Below, one piece after another: positions 1 to 8,201 of a stretch of 64,000 bases of DNA. The translations under genes were made by a program, and so were the position numbers. The stretch is from Teredinibacter turnerae (GTDB taxonomy: Bacteria; Pseudomonadota; Gammaproteobacteria; Pseudomonadales; Cellvibrionaceae): contig NZ_CP149817.1 of the NCBI RefSeq assembly GCF_037935975.1, positions 2,232,001 to 2,296,000 on the forward strand, written 5' to 3'. Below the pieces are notes generated by a model. The model was not told the origin of the DNA. It saw nothing but the letters and a program-made list of their open reading frames with translations, and made no database searches. Numbering within the stretch: the stretch's first letter is position 1; each line of letters starts with the position of its first letter.

Positions 1-3
1 ACG

Positions 4-33
4 AAATAAAAAGGGCAGCCAAAGTGGCTGCCC
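4..33 (-). terminator. Rho-independent terminator of the coiled-coil protein gene
   Basis: On the minus strand an 8-bp GC-rich stem (GGGCAGCC/GGCTGCCC, positions 13-33, 5-nt loop) is followed by a T-rich run. It lies about 25 bp after the stop codon of the minus-strand gene that ends at 59. Confidence 0.8.
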
Positions 34-58
34 TCCGCTTAACACATGTTTCTCAAAC

Positions 59-1093
59 CTACTTCAGCAGGCCTTTGTTGAAGAATGCAAAACGAGGTTT
101 GCGGTGGTCGCGTGCGTCGTAGATAAGTACGAACATATCACCGTCCTGCTCTGCCGGAATGCGAACCTTGTACTTGCGCAACTTAATGGTCAGCGCGTGT
201 TCGCCAGCGCCTAGCGACAGCTCAGCATAGTATTGTTCATTGCCCAAGTGCTCCAGGTCAATTTCATCATCGCGGTCCACTTTCACCGTCAGCTCGTCAT
301 AACGCTGGTTGCGACGCTTGCTCTCTTCTTTGAGTAAACGGTTCAAGGTTTTCATTTGCGCACGTGCATAACGGGCTTGCGGGCTTAAATTCTTCAAGCT
401 TGCATCATCTTCTGCTGCAGCAACGGGCGCTGGCGCAGGCGCAGACTCGGCTTCTGCCTCAGGTGTCGCTTCAGCTTCAGCAACTTCTTCTACCACCTCA
501 ATAGCTACGGGTTCCGGGGTTGGCGTAGGCGTAGGTTTGGGGCGTGGCGTGGGCTTGGGCTTTGGCACGGGTGTTGGTGCGGGCGCTGCTTGCGCGGCTA
601 CTGCTGCACGGGCTTTTTGCTCTTTAATAATCGCAATACGCTCTTTTTTCTCGGCGATCTGACGCTCTAATGTGCTCAACTCTGCGAGTAACTGCTTTTT
701 CTCGTCGCCGAGCTCGACGATCTTGGTGATGGTGCGTTCCAGGCGGCCTTCGCGGCTTTTAAGGCCTCGTTCGGCCAATTCGATACGGCGGTTGGCCAGG
801 TCAATTGCCCGGGCAGCATCGGCTTCTTTGCTCGCCTTCGCTTCCGCGAGGAGACTTTCAGCTTCCTGATAGGAGAGTTGTGCTTCGGCTAGCTGAGTTT
901 CCGCATCTGGTTTTTTGACTTCGTAGTACTCAAGGCGGCTGTCGATGGTCTCCAGCGAGTCCTTAACGCTTGCCACGCGTGCTTCAAGCTTATCGAGCTC
1001 CGCTTGAGCCCCCGTTTGGGCAACACTTATCTGGGCAAATAACAGTGTAATCAGGCACAGCGAACTGCGGATCGCTAAGCGCAAGTAATTCAT
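59..1093 (-). CDS. Exported coiled-coil protein with Pro/Ala-rich linker, function unknown
   Basis: Encodes 344 residues. Residues 1-25 form a signal peptide (Arg, hydrophobic core, SVA-Q cleavage), so the product should be periplasmic or envelope-bound. Residues about 30-160 are Glu/Lys/Leu-rich and heptad-like, predicting a long coiled coil. A KPKPTPRPKPTPTPTPEP-type linker (about 165-195) and an Ala/Glu-rich acidic stretch follow, then a charged, beta-type C-terminal region (about 235-344). The layout recalls envelope scaffold proteins, but I recognise no family. ATG at 1093 is preferred, with GAGGAG about 10 bp upstream. The TTG at 1102 lies too close to that ribosome site. The gene stands alone with its own terminator. 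Confidence 0.75.
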   Translation of the reverse strand: MNYLRLAIRSSLCLITLLFAQISVAQTGAQAELDKLEARVASVKDSLETIDSRLEYYEVKKPDAETQLAEAQLSYQEAESLLAEAKASKEADAARAIDLANRRIELAERGLKSREGRLERTITKIVELGDEKKQLLAELSTLERQIAEKKERIAIIKEQKARAAVAAQAAPAPTPVPKPKPTPRPKPTPTPTPEPVAIEVVEEVAEAEATPEAEAESAPAPAPVAAAEDDASLKNLSPQARYARAQMKTLNRLLKEESKRRNQRYDELTVKVDRDDEIDLEHLGNEQYYAELSLGAGEHALTIKLRKYKVRIPAEQDGDMFVLIYDARDHRKPRFAFFNKGLLK

Positions 1094-1372
1094 TGGATGC
1101 AAACTCCTCGTGAACGAAATTCTATGTTTAAAATATGATCAAATATTGTACTATTATTGCCGGGTATAATGAAGCAATGCTTTTTTATTGTTACTTGTTA
1201 TTTCGCTCACGCCAAAAATCCGCCCCTCATACTTTGTGCAAAAAGCGCCATTCCCCGCCAATGCGTAGAAATATAGCGTTTCTGGGCCCAGTGTGTATAC
1301 ACGCCATGCCACACTTTTTGACATAAGCACCGGCGAATTCGCCACCGGTTAGTATCAGACGATAAACAGGTG

Positions 1373-1400
1373 TTGACCCGGAAAAAAGCGCTGGTATAAT
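1373..1400 (+). promoter_or_regulatory. Sigma70-type promoter for tRNA-Leu
   Basis: TTGACC (1373-1378), a 16-bp spacer and TATAAT (1395-1400) form a near-consensus promoter, followed by a GC-rich CGCGCTCTC stretch resembling stable-RNA discriminators. The predicted start is near 1407, leaving a leader of about 140 nt before the tRNA. A 12-bp perfect palindrome (GGCGAATTCGCC, 1332-1343) lies just upstream. Confidence 0.75.
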
Positions 1401-1549
1401 CTCGCGCTCTCAGCAGGCGGCGCTTATAACGTCCCTGGTGTGCAAGCTTTAAGCAGTACTATCAACTGCATCTGCCGGAACGCGAACTCGACCAGTGTAG
1501 GTCAGGTTTTCGCACAGTTCTAATAGAAAAGCTGAAGATCTCAAGCAAC

Positions 1550-1636
1550 GCCAGAGTGGTGAAATTGGTAGACACAGGGGATTCAAAATCCCCCGCCCTT
1601 AAAAGCGTGCCGGTTCGAGTCCGGCCTCTGGTACCA
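1550..1636 (+). tRNA. tRNA-Leu (anticodon CAA)
   Basis: 87 nt including an encoded CCA. The acceptor arms GCCAGAG/CTCTGGT pair (first pair is a G-U wobble). The anticodon stem GGGGA/TCCCC encloses the loop TTCAAAA, giving anticodon CAA for UUG codons. A long variable arm of class II type is present, and the T arm GCCGG-TTCGAGT-CCGGC is intact. A strong promoter lies about 150 bp upstream. The gene borders accessory DNA, so it may be an integration site, but I found no second copy of its 3' end in the window. Confidence 0.95.
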
Positions 1637-1971
1637 TGCTTTTCAAAGCGAACAGCGTAAGGCTTTACTTCCGAAACCGGTCCAAAGTTTTCTCCAGTGC
1701 CCACATTTTGGCCACATTCAAATCCCTTCCTTTAATACAAGCCAATCGATAGCCTCGCTACGGAAATTTTCCGGCCGCGCTCTAACCGGCCCAGCTAAAG
1801 CGAGTTTTCCAGAACGCTTGCCGACTTTACTTGAGTCTACCAAATTCAAACCGGCAGCCAAATTATTGGCCCGTCTGCTGCACTCAACAAATTGGAAGCT
1901 ACCCTAGCGTCAGGCTGCGCCGACTTGGCAGGCAGGGGGGGAGGGCGCCGCTCGGTCGTGGGCTGGGATAA
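1637..1971. other. Intergenic stretch after tRNA-Leu without a recognisable gene
   Basis: About 335 bp between the tRNA and the S74 remnant. No open frame with a credible start is visible on either strand and I recognise no RNA. It probably holds degraded DNA at the edge of the accessory region. Confidence 0.4.
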
Positions 1972-2568
1972 ATTGGCCTAGTCGATAGCAGCAGCAATTT
2001 AGAAGACGCCAGGGGCATTAGCTTTTACGGCGCTACCAATAAAACAGAATCTGATTGGCGCATTTACTACGCCGCCACTGGCGACAATTCCAGCCTGTAT
2101 TTTTATAACGATGGCAACAGCGTGCGCCATATATTTACTGATGAAGGCGACTTTTATGCGGATGGCGAAGTGCGCGCCGGTTATTCCGATGAACGTTTAA
2201 AAAATAACGAAGGCGAATTAACAAATGCGCTGGCCGCACTGTGCCAATGGAAAATATTTAAATACACACCCAACGCCACCGCACAGCAATGGCTAAACAA
2301 TAAAAAACCACCGCAGGTGGATATCGGCATAAGCGCGCAAAGTGTGGAACAACACTTTCCCGAACTGGTGGTACCCGTACCCTTCGATATTGGCGAAACC
2401 GGGGAATCCATAACTGGTGAACATCACAAAACTTTAAGGTAAGAAAGAACCGTAGCCGTCGTAGCCGCCGCCCTGCAGCAACTCGCCAAACACTGCGAGC
2501 AGCAAGAACAACGCATTGCCAAATTAGAACATGCGCTGGCCACTAAAACCCGCCGCCGTAAAACGTAG
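1972..2568 (+). pseudogene. Remnant of a tail-fibre/endosialidase-type S74 chaperone domain protein
   Basis: One frame reads from just after a stop codon at 1969-1971 to TAG at 2566-2568, with a single internal TAA at 2440-2442. The part around 2190-2440 carries the Peptidase_S74 intramolecular chaperone signature: SDERLKNN, a GISAQ motif and a TLR end. After the TAA the same frame continues ERTVAVV, which is how the family normally goes on (TLRYERTVA), so a Tyr codon has become TAA. A short coiled coil (QQEQRIAKLEHAL) ends the protein. These domains trim trimeric phage tail spikes and some host surface proteins. The 5' end is missing too, so this is a decayed phage-derived or surface-fibre gene. 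A shorter product from ATG 2122 to 2442 is possible but would lack the end of the domain. Confidence 0.7.
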
Positions 2569-2911
2569 TAACCACAACCCGCAATAACACCGCCCGCACC
2601 ACACTAAACCTACCTGTCTGGCTGGGCCAAACGCCCCGCCAGGCAACACACCTGTAAAAACCGCCGTCACCCGTTTGGCGTGCTGTTCTACAGCTATCGC
2701 TAAATCTGGATCAAACAAGCCGCAATAACCCCAAAAGTGCGGAATATTGGCGCTCGCATCTACATAAATAATCAGAAATTTGGCTTACATTGGTCGGGTA
2801 TTTGCTGTGTGGGGGAATATTGGTCGGGCGGGGTAATGTATTGATAAACGAACGGTAAAACGGCGCTAGGTTGGTTTTGCTGAATCATCTCTCACAAACA
2901 GCTTTAGGTAA
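2569..2911. other. Non-coding or decayed stretch before the cassette array
   Basis: About 340 bp. A minus-strand open frame covers part of it (2524-2718 and upstream), but it overlaps the S74 remnant and has no visible start signal or recognised domain. I see no convincing gene. Confidence 0.3.
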
Positions 2912-3038
2912 GCAACGAAATTTCTGCATTGCACGAACAGTGCGGACGTTTTTAGATTTTTGACTATTGGCACTGCGATCTGTTGTTGGGTTAGAGACTG
3001 GGTAAGTTGTGCTTTGTCCGTAGAATAAAATGTTAGGG
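2912..3038 (+). repeat. Possible left-most attC (or attI-like) site
   Basis: GTTAGGG (3032-3038), just before the first cassette gene, fits the GTTRRRY crossover core. The upstream arm is weak: a CAAC box near 2914 and GGAC/GTCC arms pair only partly with the right side. No integrase gene lies upstream. It marks the left edge of the array with low confidence. Confidence 0.35.
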
Positions 3039-3053
3039 CGGTGAGGATATTGA

Positions 3054-3485
3054 ATGAGTGACGCGAAAACAGAAGCTTTTAATCTATACACTGCTAATTG
3101 GATTTTACGAATAGATGCTATGACTAACTCTGTCATTATAGTTTCGGGCGGAGTCATGAGTCTAACGATTGGTGCTTTTCTTAGTTCTAAGTCACCAGCA
3201 CTGAGTTCTGGTGATGCATGCTTCATAAAGTGGTCGTGGTTCTTGTTGGCAATTAGCCTAGCGTGTTCAATACTTTTAAAATTTGTCTTGGTAGTTTCCG
3301 GCGGAATTGTTCTACGGAAGTGGGAAGAAATAGTTAAAATAAAACCAGATGGACGTGTCATTGTAGATTCTCCAACGTGGGTCCATGTGGTAGCGTGGAT
3401 TCTTGGGGCTGTTGCAGTATTGCTCTGTGTAGTGGGGTTAGGTTTGATTTCAATGGGTGCTGGGGCATTGATCACAAGGCCCTAA
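3054..3485 (+). CDS. Cassette-encoded small membrane protein, function unknown
   Basis: Encodes 143 residues with three or so hydrophobic segments (about 24-46, 60-83 and 110-137), so it is an inner-membrane protein with a short soluble loop around 85-108. ATG 3054 has GAGG about 8 bp upstream and lies 15 bp after the GTTAGGG core. Its stop codon overlaps the first clear attC. No family is recognised. Confidence 0.65.
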   Translation: MSDAKTEAFNLYTANWILRIDAMTNSVIIVSGGVMSLTIGAFLSSKSPALSSGDACFIKWSWFLLAISLACSILLKFVLVVSGGIVLRKWEEIVKIKPDGRVIVDSPTWVHVVAWILGAVAVLLCVVGLGLISMGAGALITRP

Positions 3486-3581
3486 CAATGTTTTCCTGTT
3501 GAAATTTTTTCCGTTGCTCCTTTTGTGTTTGTTAACACAAAAGCATCCACTCCAAAAATTCAACAGAACATAGCGTTAGAT
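3479..3581 (+). repeat. attC site 1 (cassette recombination site)
   Basis: Begins CCCTAAC over the stop codon of the preceding gene and ends with GTTAGAT (3575-3581), a perfect GTTRRRY core. The left arm ATGTTTTCCTGTTGAA pairs with the right arm TTCAACAGAACAT, and an inner TTTTGTG/CACAAAA hairpin sits between them. About 103 bp. Confidence 0.8.
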
Positions 3582-3596
3582 TCTTTGGGAGAAAAA

Positions 3597-4361
3597 TTGA
3601 ATAACGATTCATTTCTAAGCAAATTACCAATTTTAATTAGTGTTTTTGGTGCCTTAGTCTTAATCTTGTCCATTGCTTATGACTATGGGTATTTTATGGT
3701 CTTTGGTGTTGGATTTTCTGAAATACCAACCACTTTATCAGACCATCTAAGGAGTTCATTAACTTGGATTCCCAATACTTTGCTAGTTGCTTTTGGTGTC
3801 GTTGCGTTGGAGCTTTTCAATAGGCGGGTTGAGCAAGGCATGACAGAAGAGGAGATTATACAAACATCACCAACACCAAAATTTACAGCGTGGTTTAGAG
3901 ATTCACCTAAATACCCAATTATTGCATTGGCAGTATTTGCTCCCTTTTCATTTATTTTTAATATCGATTTACCACTTCAAGCATGGCAGTTTTCACTGAT
4001 AATAATCTGGTTCATATTCCATAATTTCCTTTTTAGCCATGAGCGAGTGCTGGAGAGAACTTCAAAAGAGTTTTACTTATTTAGCCGATGGGTTCCTGCA
4101 ATACTTATTTTCGTAGTTTTCAGTGGTGCAGTTGCCGCAAATAATATAAAAGAAGGTGGTGGCCAAAAGTTTGTCTTTGAACTGGAAAAAGACAAATTCG
4201 AAGGTGCTCTTGTAAGAGCATTTGAGAAATATTATTTAATATGGGGAGAAAGCAAAAATATAAAACTTATTAGTTCTGGGAAAGTTATATCCTTATATCC
4301 AGCCTATATCGAAATCGAATCTAACAAGAAAATCCAGCCGACCGGAAAAAGCGGCGGCTGA
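3597..4361 (+). CDS. Cassette-encoded polytopic membrane protein, function unknown
   Basis: The open frame runs back to a GTG at 3525, but that lies inside attC site 1, so the native start is probably TTG 3597, with GGGAG 5 bp upstream. That gives 254 residues. Four hydrophobic stretches are visible: near the N-terminus (ISVFGALVLILSIAYDYG region), around LLVAFGVVAL, a long one near the middle (IIALAVFAPF to FHNFLF), and WVPAILIFVVFSG. A soluble C-terminal part of about 75 residues follows. The last residues (NKKIQPTGKSGG) are encoded by attC site 2, a common feature of cassette proteins. No family recognised. Confidence 0.6.
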   Translation: MNNDSFLSKLPILISVFGALVLILSIAYDYGYFMVFGVGFSEIPTTLSDHLRSSLTWIPNTLLVAFGVVALELFNRRVEQGMTEEEIIQTSPTPKFTAWFRDSPKYPIIALAVFAPFSFIFNIDLPLQAWQFSLIIIWFIFHNFLFSHERVLERTSKEFYLFSRWVPAILIFVVFSGAVAANNIKEGGGQKFVFELEKDKFEGALVRAFEKYYLIWGESKNIKLISSGKVISLYPAYIEIESNKKIQPTGKSGG

Positions 4362-4375
4362 TTTAGGTGTTATGT
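4319..4375 (+). repeat. attC site 2 (short type, 57 bp)
   Basis: ATCTAAC (4319-4325) fits RYYYAAC and GTTATGT (4369-4375) is the crossover core. The arms CAGCCG/CGGCTG and AAATC/GATTT pair around a short A-rich loop. The site overlaps the last 14 codons of the preceding gene. Short attC sites of this look are widespread in environmental integrons. Confidence 0.85.
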
Positions 4376-4390
4376 TTCTCGGAGAGTGTT

Positions 4391-5032
4391 GTGAAATTTT
4401 CTATTAGTCCATCTTACGGTCATGAAAAACTAGATAGTCATAGCATAAATGATTTGGTTGATGTTTTCGAAGACCGAATGAAGGGTTGGGTGTTCGAACC
4501 AGCGAGCGAACTGCTCGGTACTGCTAATGGGCATGTAGCAGCTATTTCTATTTTAATAAATTATTTTGAAGGCATTGAAATATACTTTAAAGGAGCTGAT
4601 AGCAAGAACCAATCACAGGTGTTTTTTGTTGAGGGGTTTAAACGGGTTTTCGCTCCCACAACGGGCAATTCGGATGAAGTTGCTAAAGCGGCGAAAATAT
4701 TTTATGAGCAAGCACGATGTGGCTTTTCTCATGACGGAATGTTTAGGCATAAAGTATTTTTTAGCAATGTACGTAAAGAAGCATTGGTATTTACTTATCC
4801 AAGGCACACGGACGGAACATGGGATACTTCGAAACCCATTCTTTCAATTGTAGTTAATCCACAGCGCTTTTATGAATGCATCCTTAGGCATTTCACTCAA
4901 TATGTTGCGTTCCTACGAGACCCAAATAATTCTGAGGTCCGTGGAGCATTCCAAAAAGCTGTTGATCTTAAATGGGGCTTGAACGAACCTGAGGCGTTCA
5001 TTGGCTTTACGGAAGAGGAATTTCAAAATTAA
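4391..5032 (+). CDS. Cassette-encoded HEPN-like protein
   Basis: Encodes 213 residues from GTG 4391, which has GGAG 6 bp upstream. The frame continues back to 4367, but that part is attC site 2. The segment FYEQARCGFSHDGMFRH (about residues 110-126) carries Arg-x4-His, the catalytic-type motif of the HEPN superfamily, many of whose members are RNases in toxin-antitoxin or defence systems. Many uncharacterised relatives read RCGLLHxG here. No nucleotidyltransferase (MNT) antitoxin partner lies next to it. Assignment rests on the motif and the helical character only. Confidence 0.55.
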   Translation: MKFSISPSYGHEKLDSHSINDLVDVFEDRMKGWVFEPASELLGTANGHVAAISILINYFEGIEIYFKGADSKNQSQVFFVEGFKRVFAPTTGNSDEVAKAAKIFYEQARCGFSHDGMFRHKVFFSNVRKEALVFTYPRHTDGTWDTSKPILSIVVNPQRFYECILRHFTQYVAFLRDPNNSEVRGAFQKAVDLKWGLNEPEAFIGFTEEEFQN

Positions 5033-5149
5033 ACATAACAAAGCGCTGTAGCAGAGCTGCATTGCGCCGCTTCGGTTTGTGGGTTCGCTTCGCTCATTAT
5101 CTCACAAGCCTACACTCTGCAATGCAGCCGTCTGAGCACGGCGTTAACT
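5033..5149 (+). repeat. attC site 3
   Basis: ACATAAC (5033-5039) directly follows the stop codon, and GTTAACT (5143-5149) is the core. The arms GCTGCATTGC/GCAATGCAGC are perfect, with outer partly paired AGCGCTG/CACGGCG. An inner TTCGCTTCGCTCA stretch is typical of Vibrio-like attC sites. About 117 bp. Confidence 0.85.
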
Positions 5150-5164
5150 GTTTAAGGAGGAATC

Positions 5165-5752
5165 ATGAAATCCGGAAATGTTAAATATATCTGTGAGCGG
5201 ATGCTTGGTTTGAAGTGGTTGCCAGATATTTCAGATTTTGCGGCAAATATACTAGAAAAATGTGATTCAAAGCTTGAGCAGATGTATATCTTAGGTGCTT
5301 GCTATTTTATATAAAAGGCTGGGCTCGAAAGGGGTTCAGGCGGGTATGCGCCTGTAACTATTTGGTCGTCGAGTGTTTACATAGACGGTAAAACTTATCC
5401 AGGCGTTTGGGTGCTAGAACCGTGGCATGCCTGGTATCCAAGTGATATTCCATCAGAGCTTAAGGGAGGCCCTTCAGCAATAATGTTTGTCCCACAATAT
5501 AAGTCTCCGGAAAAGCAAATCACCTACGATATTGCTATATTTTATGGTGATGATAATGGTAGTCCAAAATGGAGTCTTAAATATGTAGTGGAAGTAGATG
5601 GCTACGGTGTTCATAAGGATCGAAGGGTAAAAGATGAGCTTAGAGATTCTAATCTAAGCTATGAGATTTTGAGGTTTAGAGAAGAAAGTTCCGACCCCAA
5701 AAACTGGTTCGGTGACATAATTAAATTAGATATCGAGTATAAAAACAGTTAG
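5165..5752 (+). pseudogene. Broken cassette gene for a PD-(D/E)XK-like (DUF559/Vsr-type) nuclease
   Basis: ATG 5165 has a strong ribosome site (AAGGAGG) 15 bp after the attC 3 core. The frame gives 49 residues, then TAA at 5312-5314, then 146 more residues in the same frame to TAG 5750-5752, so a single nonsense codon splits a 195-codon gene. The C-terminal part reads YVVEVDGYGVHKDRRVKDE, then LRDSNLSYEILRF. That matches the VEiDG-x-H ... R-D-x2-L ... G-x-x-vlRF pattern of DUF559 and very-short-patch-repair-like endonucleases. A GTG at 5411 could restart translation of only the C-terminal 113 residues, which keep the nuclease motif. Function would be DNA cleavage, target unknown. Confidence 0.6.
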
Positions 5753-5864
5753 CAAGGCCGGTCAGCAATACCCACTTCGAGCTAACACTCCGCACCTTTT
5801 GTGTTCGCTACGCTCATTGTTCGACAAAAGGTGCTCCATGTACGCTGCCGCTGCTGTCGGCGTT
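5747..5864 (+). repeat. attC site 4, left part (interrupted by an insertion sequence)
   Basis: Starts at the stop codon of the nuclease gene (AGTTAGC) and contains a long inner hairpin GCACCTTTTGT/ACAAAAGGTGC. It ends with GGCGTT at 5864, and the core is completed by GTTATGC at 7620-7626 beyond the insertion sequence. Joined, the site reads GGCGTTATGC. The outer arms GGTCAGCA/TGCTGTC pair partly. Confidence 0.75.
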
Positions 5865-7619
5865 GAGTCTGTAGAAAAACTGCAAAAACAAGCGGTTTAT
5901 CGCTAAAGGGACGTAAGAATGCCTAACTTCAAAAAGCCTAATTACAACCAAGACACAATGGTTGTCATCAACTTCGAAGAGCAAATACGGCCGGGAACCT
6001 TTGAGTTTGTACTTCACAAGCTTATTGAAGAACGGTTGGATCTCACTCCCTTCTATGAGCGTTATCACAATGATCACGGCGGCCGGTCAGCCTATGATCC
6101 CGCGATTTTGTTAAAAATCACTTTGTTCGGCTATTACCATGGCATTCGCTCTAGTCGGGATATTGAATGGGCATGTAAAACCAATATCATGTTCAAAGCC
6201 CTATCTTGCGATACACAACCTCACTTCACAAGTATTGCCAGCTTCATCAGTTCCCAACCCGATGCCATTGCCGACATATTTACTCAGATATTATTGGTAT
6301 GTGATCAGGAGGGGCTTATTGGTCACGAACTTATCGCTATTGACGGCTGTAAAATCTCATCGAATGCCGCAAAGGAACACTCGGGCACTTTTGAAGAGCT
6401 GGCTCAGAAGAGTGACAAAATACAGCGACAAATCCGAGCCTGCGTTAAAGAGCATCAAAAGCTGGATCGTCGCAGAACAGGAGAGCGGGAACGCAAGGAT
6501 CAACTCGAGCAAAGCATTGAAACCCTTAATAACCATTTCAACAAGATTGATCAGTTCCTAAAGACGAAGACCCCACGGATGGGGCAAGGTAAACGGCCAA
6601 AAGAAGTTAAAAGCAATATCACCGACAATGAGTCGGCGAAAATGACCACCAGCAAAGGGACGATACAAGGCTACAATGGTGTTGCGGCGGTAGATAAAAA
6701 ACACCAGATTATTGTCGACGCCCAAGCGTTCGGCGAAGGGCAGGAACACCATACGTTACAGCCTGTGATCGAGCAGATACAAGCCCGTTATAGCACCATA
6801 GGATTAGATGTTGGTCTTGTCGAAGACCAAATCATCATTACCGCCGATACCGGCTTTGCCAATGAAGCCAATTATGCCTATCTCAAGGACAACGCATTCA
6901 ACGCCTACGTACCGGACAACAGCTTCCGTTTGCGCGATCCTAAATTTAAACACCAGAAAGTCAAATACGGGAAGCGGCATCAAGATACCGTCAAAGGTAT
7001 TAAAAAGGTCATTCCCGCTTCTGAGTTTACCCTGAACAAGCGCGATAAAACCTGTGTATGCCCAGAAGGCAACCCCTTGTGGCTAAAACATGAAACGACA
7101 GATCAGTATGGAAAATGTAAACTAAGTTTTGAAGGAAGGCTCACTGATTGCCGTCATTGCCCACGCAAAAACGAATGTATGCGCCACCCCGGATCTGCGG
7201 ACACCCGGGAGGGACATGGCCGTCAAGTGACATTCACCTTCGACACCCGCAATTCGCCAACGGCCTGGATGCAAAAACGCGTGGATAGCCGTTACGGAAA
7301 ACAAGTCTATCAACATCGCATGTCCGTCGTAGAGCCGGTATTCGCGAATATTGGTAGCCAAAAGGGGTTGGATCGGTTTGGTTTACGGGGAAAAAATAAG
7401 GTTCAAGGTCAATGGCAATTATATTGTTTGGTACATAATATTGAGAAATTAGCCAATTATAGTGCAATGGGGTGCTGATAATGGGCAAGCTTCCGGAAAA
7501 ATTGGCTGTTGGAAAGCTATTAAAAATTAGTCGACTGAAGTAAAGCAAAATGCTTGCTGTAAATTAACAGCTTGCAATCTCAAAGGGTGTTTTTGCTCAT
7601 TTTGTTTTTCTACAGTCTC
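5865..7619 (+). mobile_element. IS1182-like insertion sequence inserted in an attC core
   Basis: About 1755 bp. The ends are inverted repeats: GAGTCTGTAGAAAAAC at 5865-5880 and the complement GAGACTGTAGAAAAAC at 7604-7619, with one mismatch. It is flanked by GTT on both sides (5862-5864 and 7620-7622), a possible 3-bp target duplication. Removing the element restores a typical attC core GTTATGC. It carries one transposase gene. Confidence 0.75.
5919..7478 (+). CDS. IS1182-family transposase
   Basis: Encodes 519 residues. The N-terminal part (about 1-110) is the DUF772-type helical domain of IS5/IS1182 transposases (ending with HFTSIASFIS). The catalytic Asp of LIAIDGCKIS lies near residue 143, a coiled coil follows, then VAAVDKKHQIIVDAQ, ITADTGFANEANY (second Asp near 309) and RMSVVEPVFANIG with the Glu near 472. 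A Cys cluster CRHCPRKNEC lies near 410, as is usual in this family. The gene looks intact and lies between the inverted ends of the element, so it may be active. Confidence 0.9.
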   Translation: MPNFKKPNYNQDTMVVINFEEQIRPGTFEFVLHKLIEERLDLTPFYERYHNDHGGRSAYDPAILLKITLFGYYHGIRSSRDIEWACKTNIMFKALSCDTQPHFTSIASFISSQPDAIADIFTQILLVCDQEGLIGHELIAIDGCKISSNAAKEHSGTFEELAQKSDKIQRQIRACVKEHQKLDRRRTGERERKDQLEQSIETLNNHFNKIDQFLKTKTPRMGQGKRPKEVKSNITDNESAKMTTSKGTIQGYNGVAAVDKKHQIIVDAQAFGEGQEHHTLQPVIEQIQARYSTIGLDVGLVEDQIIITADTGFANEANYAYLKDNAFNAYVPDNSFRLRDPKFKHQKVKYGKRHQDTVKGIKKVIPASEFTLNKRDKTCVCPEGNPLWLKHETTDQYGKCKLSFEGRLTDCRHCPRKNECMRHPGSADTREGHGRQVTFTFDTRNSPTAWMQKRVDSRYGKQVYQHRMSVVEPVFANIGSQKGLDRFGLRGKNKVQGQWQLYCLVHNIEKLANYSAMGC

Positions 7620-7644
7620 GTTATGCGCAAACAGGAAGATAATC

Positions 7645-8052
7645 ATGGGTCAAGCAACGAAAAATAATTTCGAGACATTGCTAAAATGCTCTCAAACTGA
7701 GACAGCTGTTGATATTACTTTTCGGGACAGGGAGCCCATTATTGACGTCACATTCAGCAAGGAATTAGATGCTGCTTTATCGTATGGTGCGGGACACGAG
7801 AAAGTTACAGATATTTTGTCACGAATTAAGCTTTCGAACGGATCAACTATTAGATTTTCAGATATCTGGACAATAAATGCCATGCCTCGTGGAACTCTAA
7901 CTGAAGAGAAATTGGCGGCCGTTGATTTATCCAAGGGGGATGACCCGATAGACGATAGCGGCCTCACGCTAAGGAAAATAGTTCGAGATACTTATCACTG
8001 TAGTAATTCCGAGATAGAGGATAAGTATCTCCGTCGAGTTCTAGCTTCTTAA
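7645..8052 (+). CDS. Cassette-encoded protein of unknown function
   Basis: Encodes 135 residues from ATG 7645, with AGGAAG about 7 bp upstream and 19 bp after the attC 4 core. Soluble, mixed alpha/beta, no signal peptide. I recognise no domain. The cassette is bounded by attC 4 (split by the insertion sequence) and attC 5, so insertion of the element has separated this gene from upstream transcription. Confidence 0.6.
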   Translation: MGQATKNNFETLLKCSQTETAVDITFRDREPIIDVTFSKELDAALSYGAGHEKVTDILSRIKLSNGSTIRFSDIWTINAMPRGTLTEEKLAAVDLSKGDDPIDDSGLTLRKIVRDTYHCSNSEIEDKYLRRVLAS

Positions 8053-8060
8053 TATACCAT

Positions 8061-8155
8061 TCATAACATGCCAGTCAAAATGCCAGTCAAGACGACGGAT
8101 TTTTCGTTCCTCCTTCGGCTCCACTGCAAAGCCGCGCTTTCTGGCGGCGTTAGGC
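8061..8155 (+). repeat. attC site 5
   Basis: TCATAAC (8061-8067) to GTTAGGC (8149-8155), the latter a perfect core. The arms TGCCAG/CTGGCG pair, and CCTCCTTCGGCTCC lies in the centre. The left arm carries a small direct duplication of ATGCCAGTCAA. About 95 bp. Confidence 0.8.
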
Positions 8156-8201
8156 TGTCAACGCAAACGTTCAGTTTAAAATTAAAATACGAGGTGAAAT
8201 T

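Noticed and set aside
1462-1704. 80-codon minus-strand frame over tRNA-Leu
   Set aside because: It is the antisense reading of the tRNA (GRTRTGTLLRAGDFESPVS), a well-known artefact.
3014-3032. Upstream attI site with an intI gene
   Set aside because: A GTTAGGG core exists at 3032, but no tyrosine-recombinase gene or attI-like integrase-binding boxes are visible to its left.
2885-3475. 196-codon minus-strand frame over the first cassette
   Set aside because: It is antisense to the membrane protein gene, which has a good ribosome site and ends at an attC.
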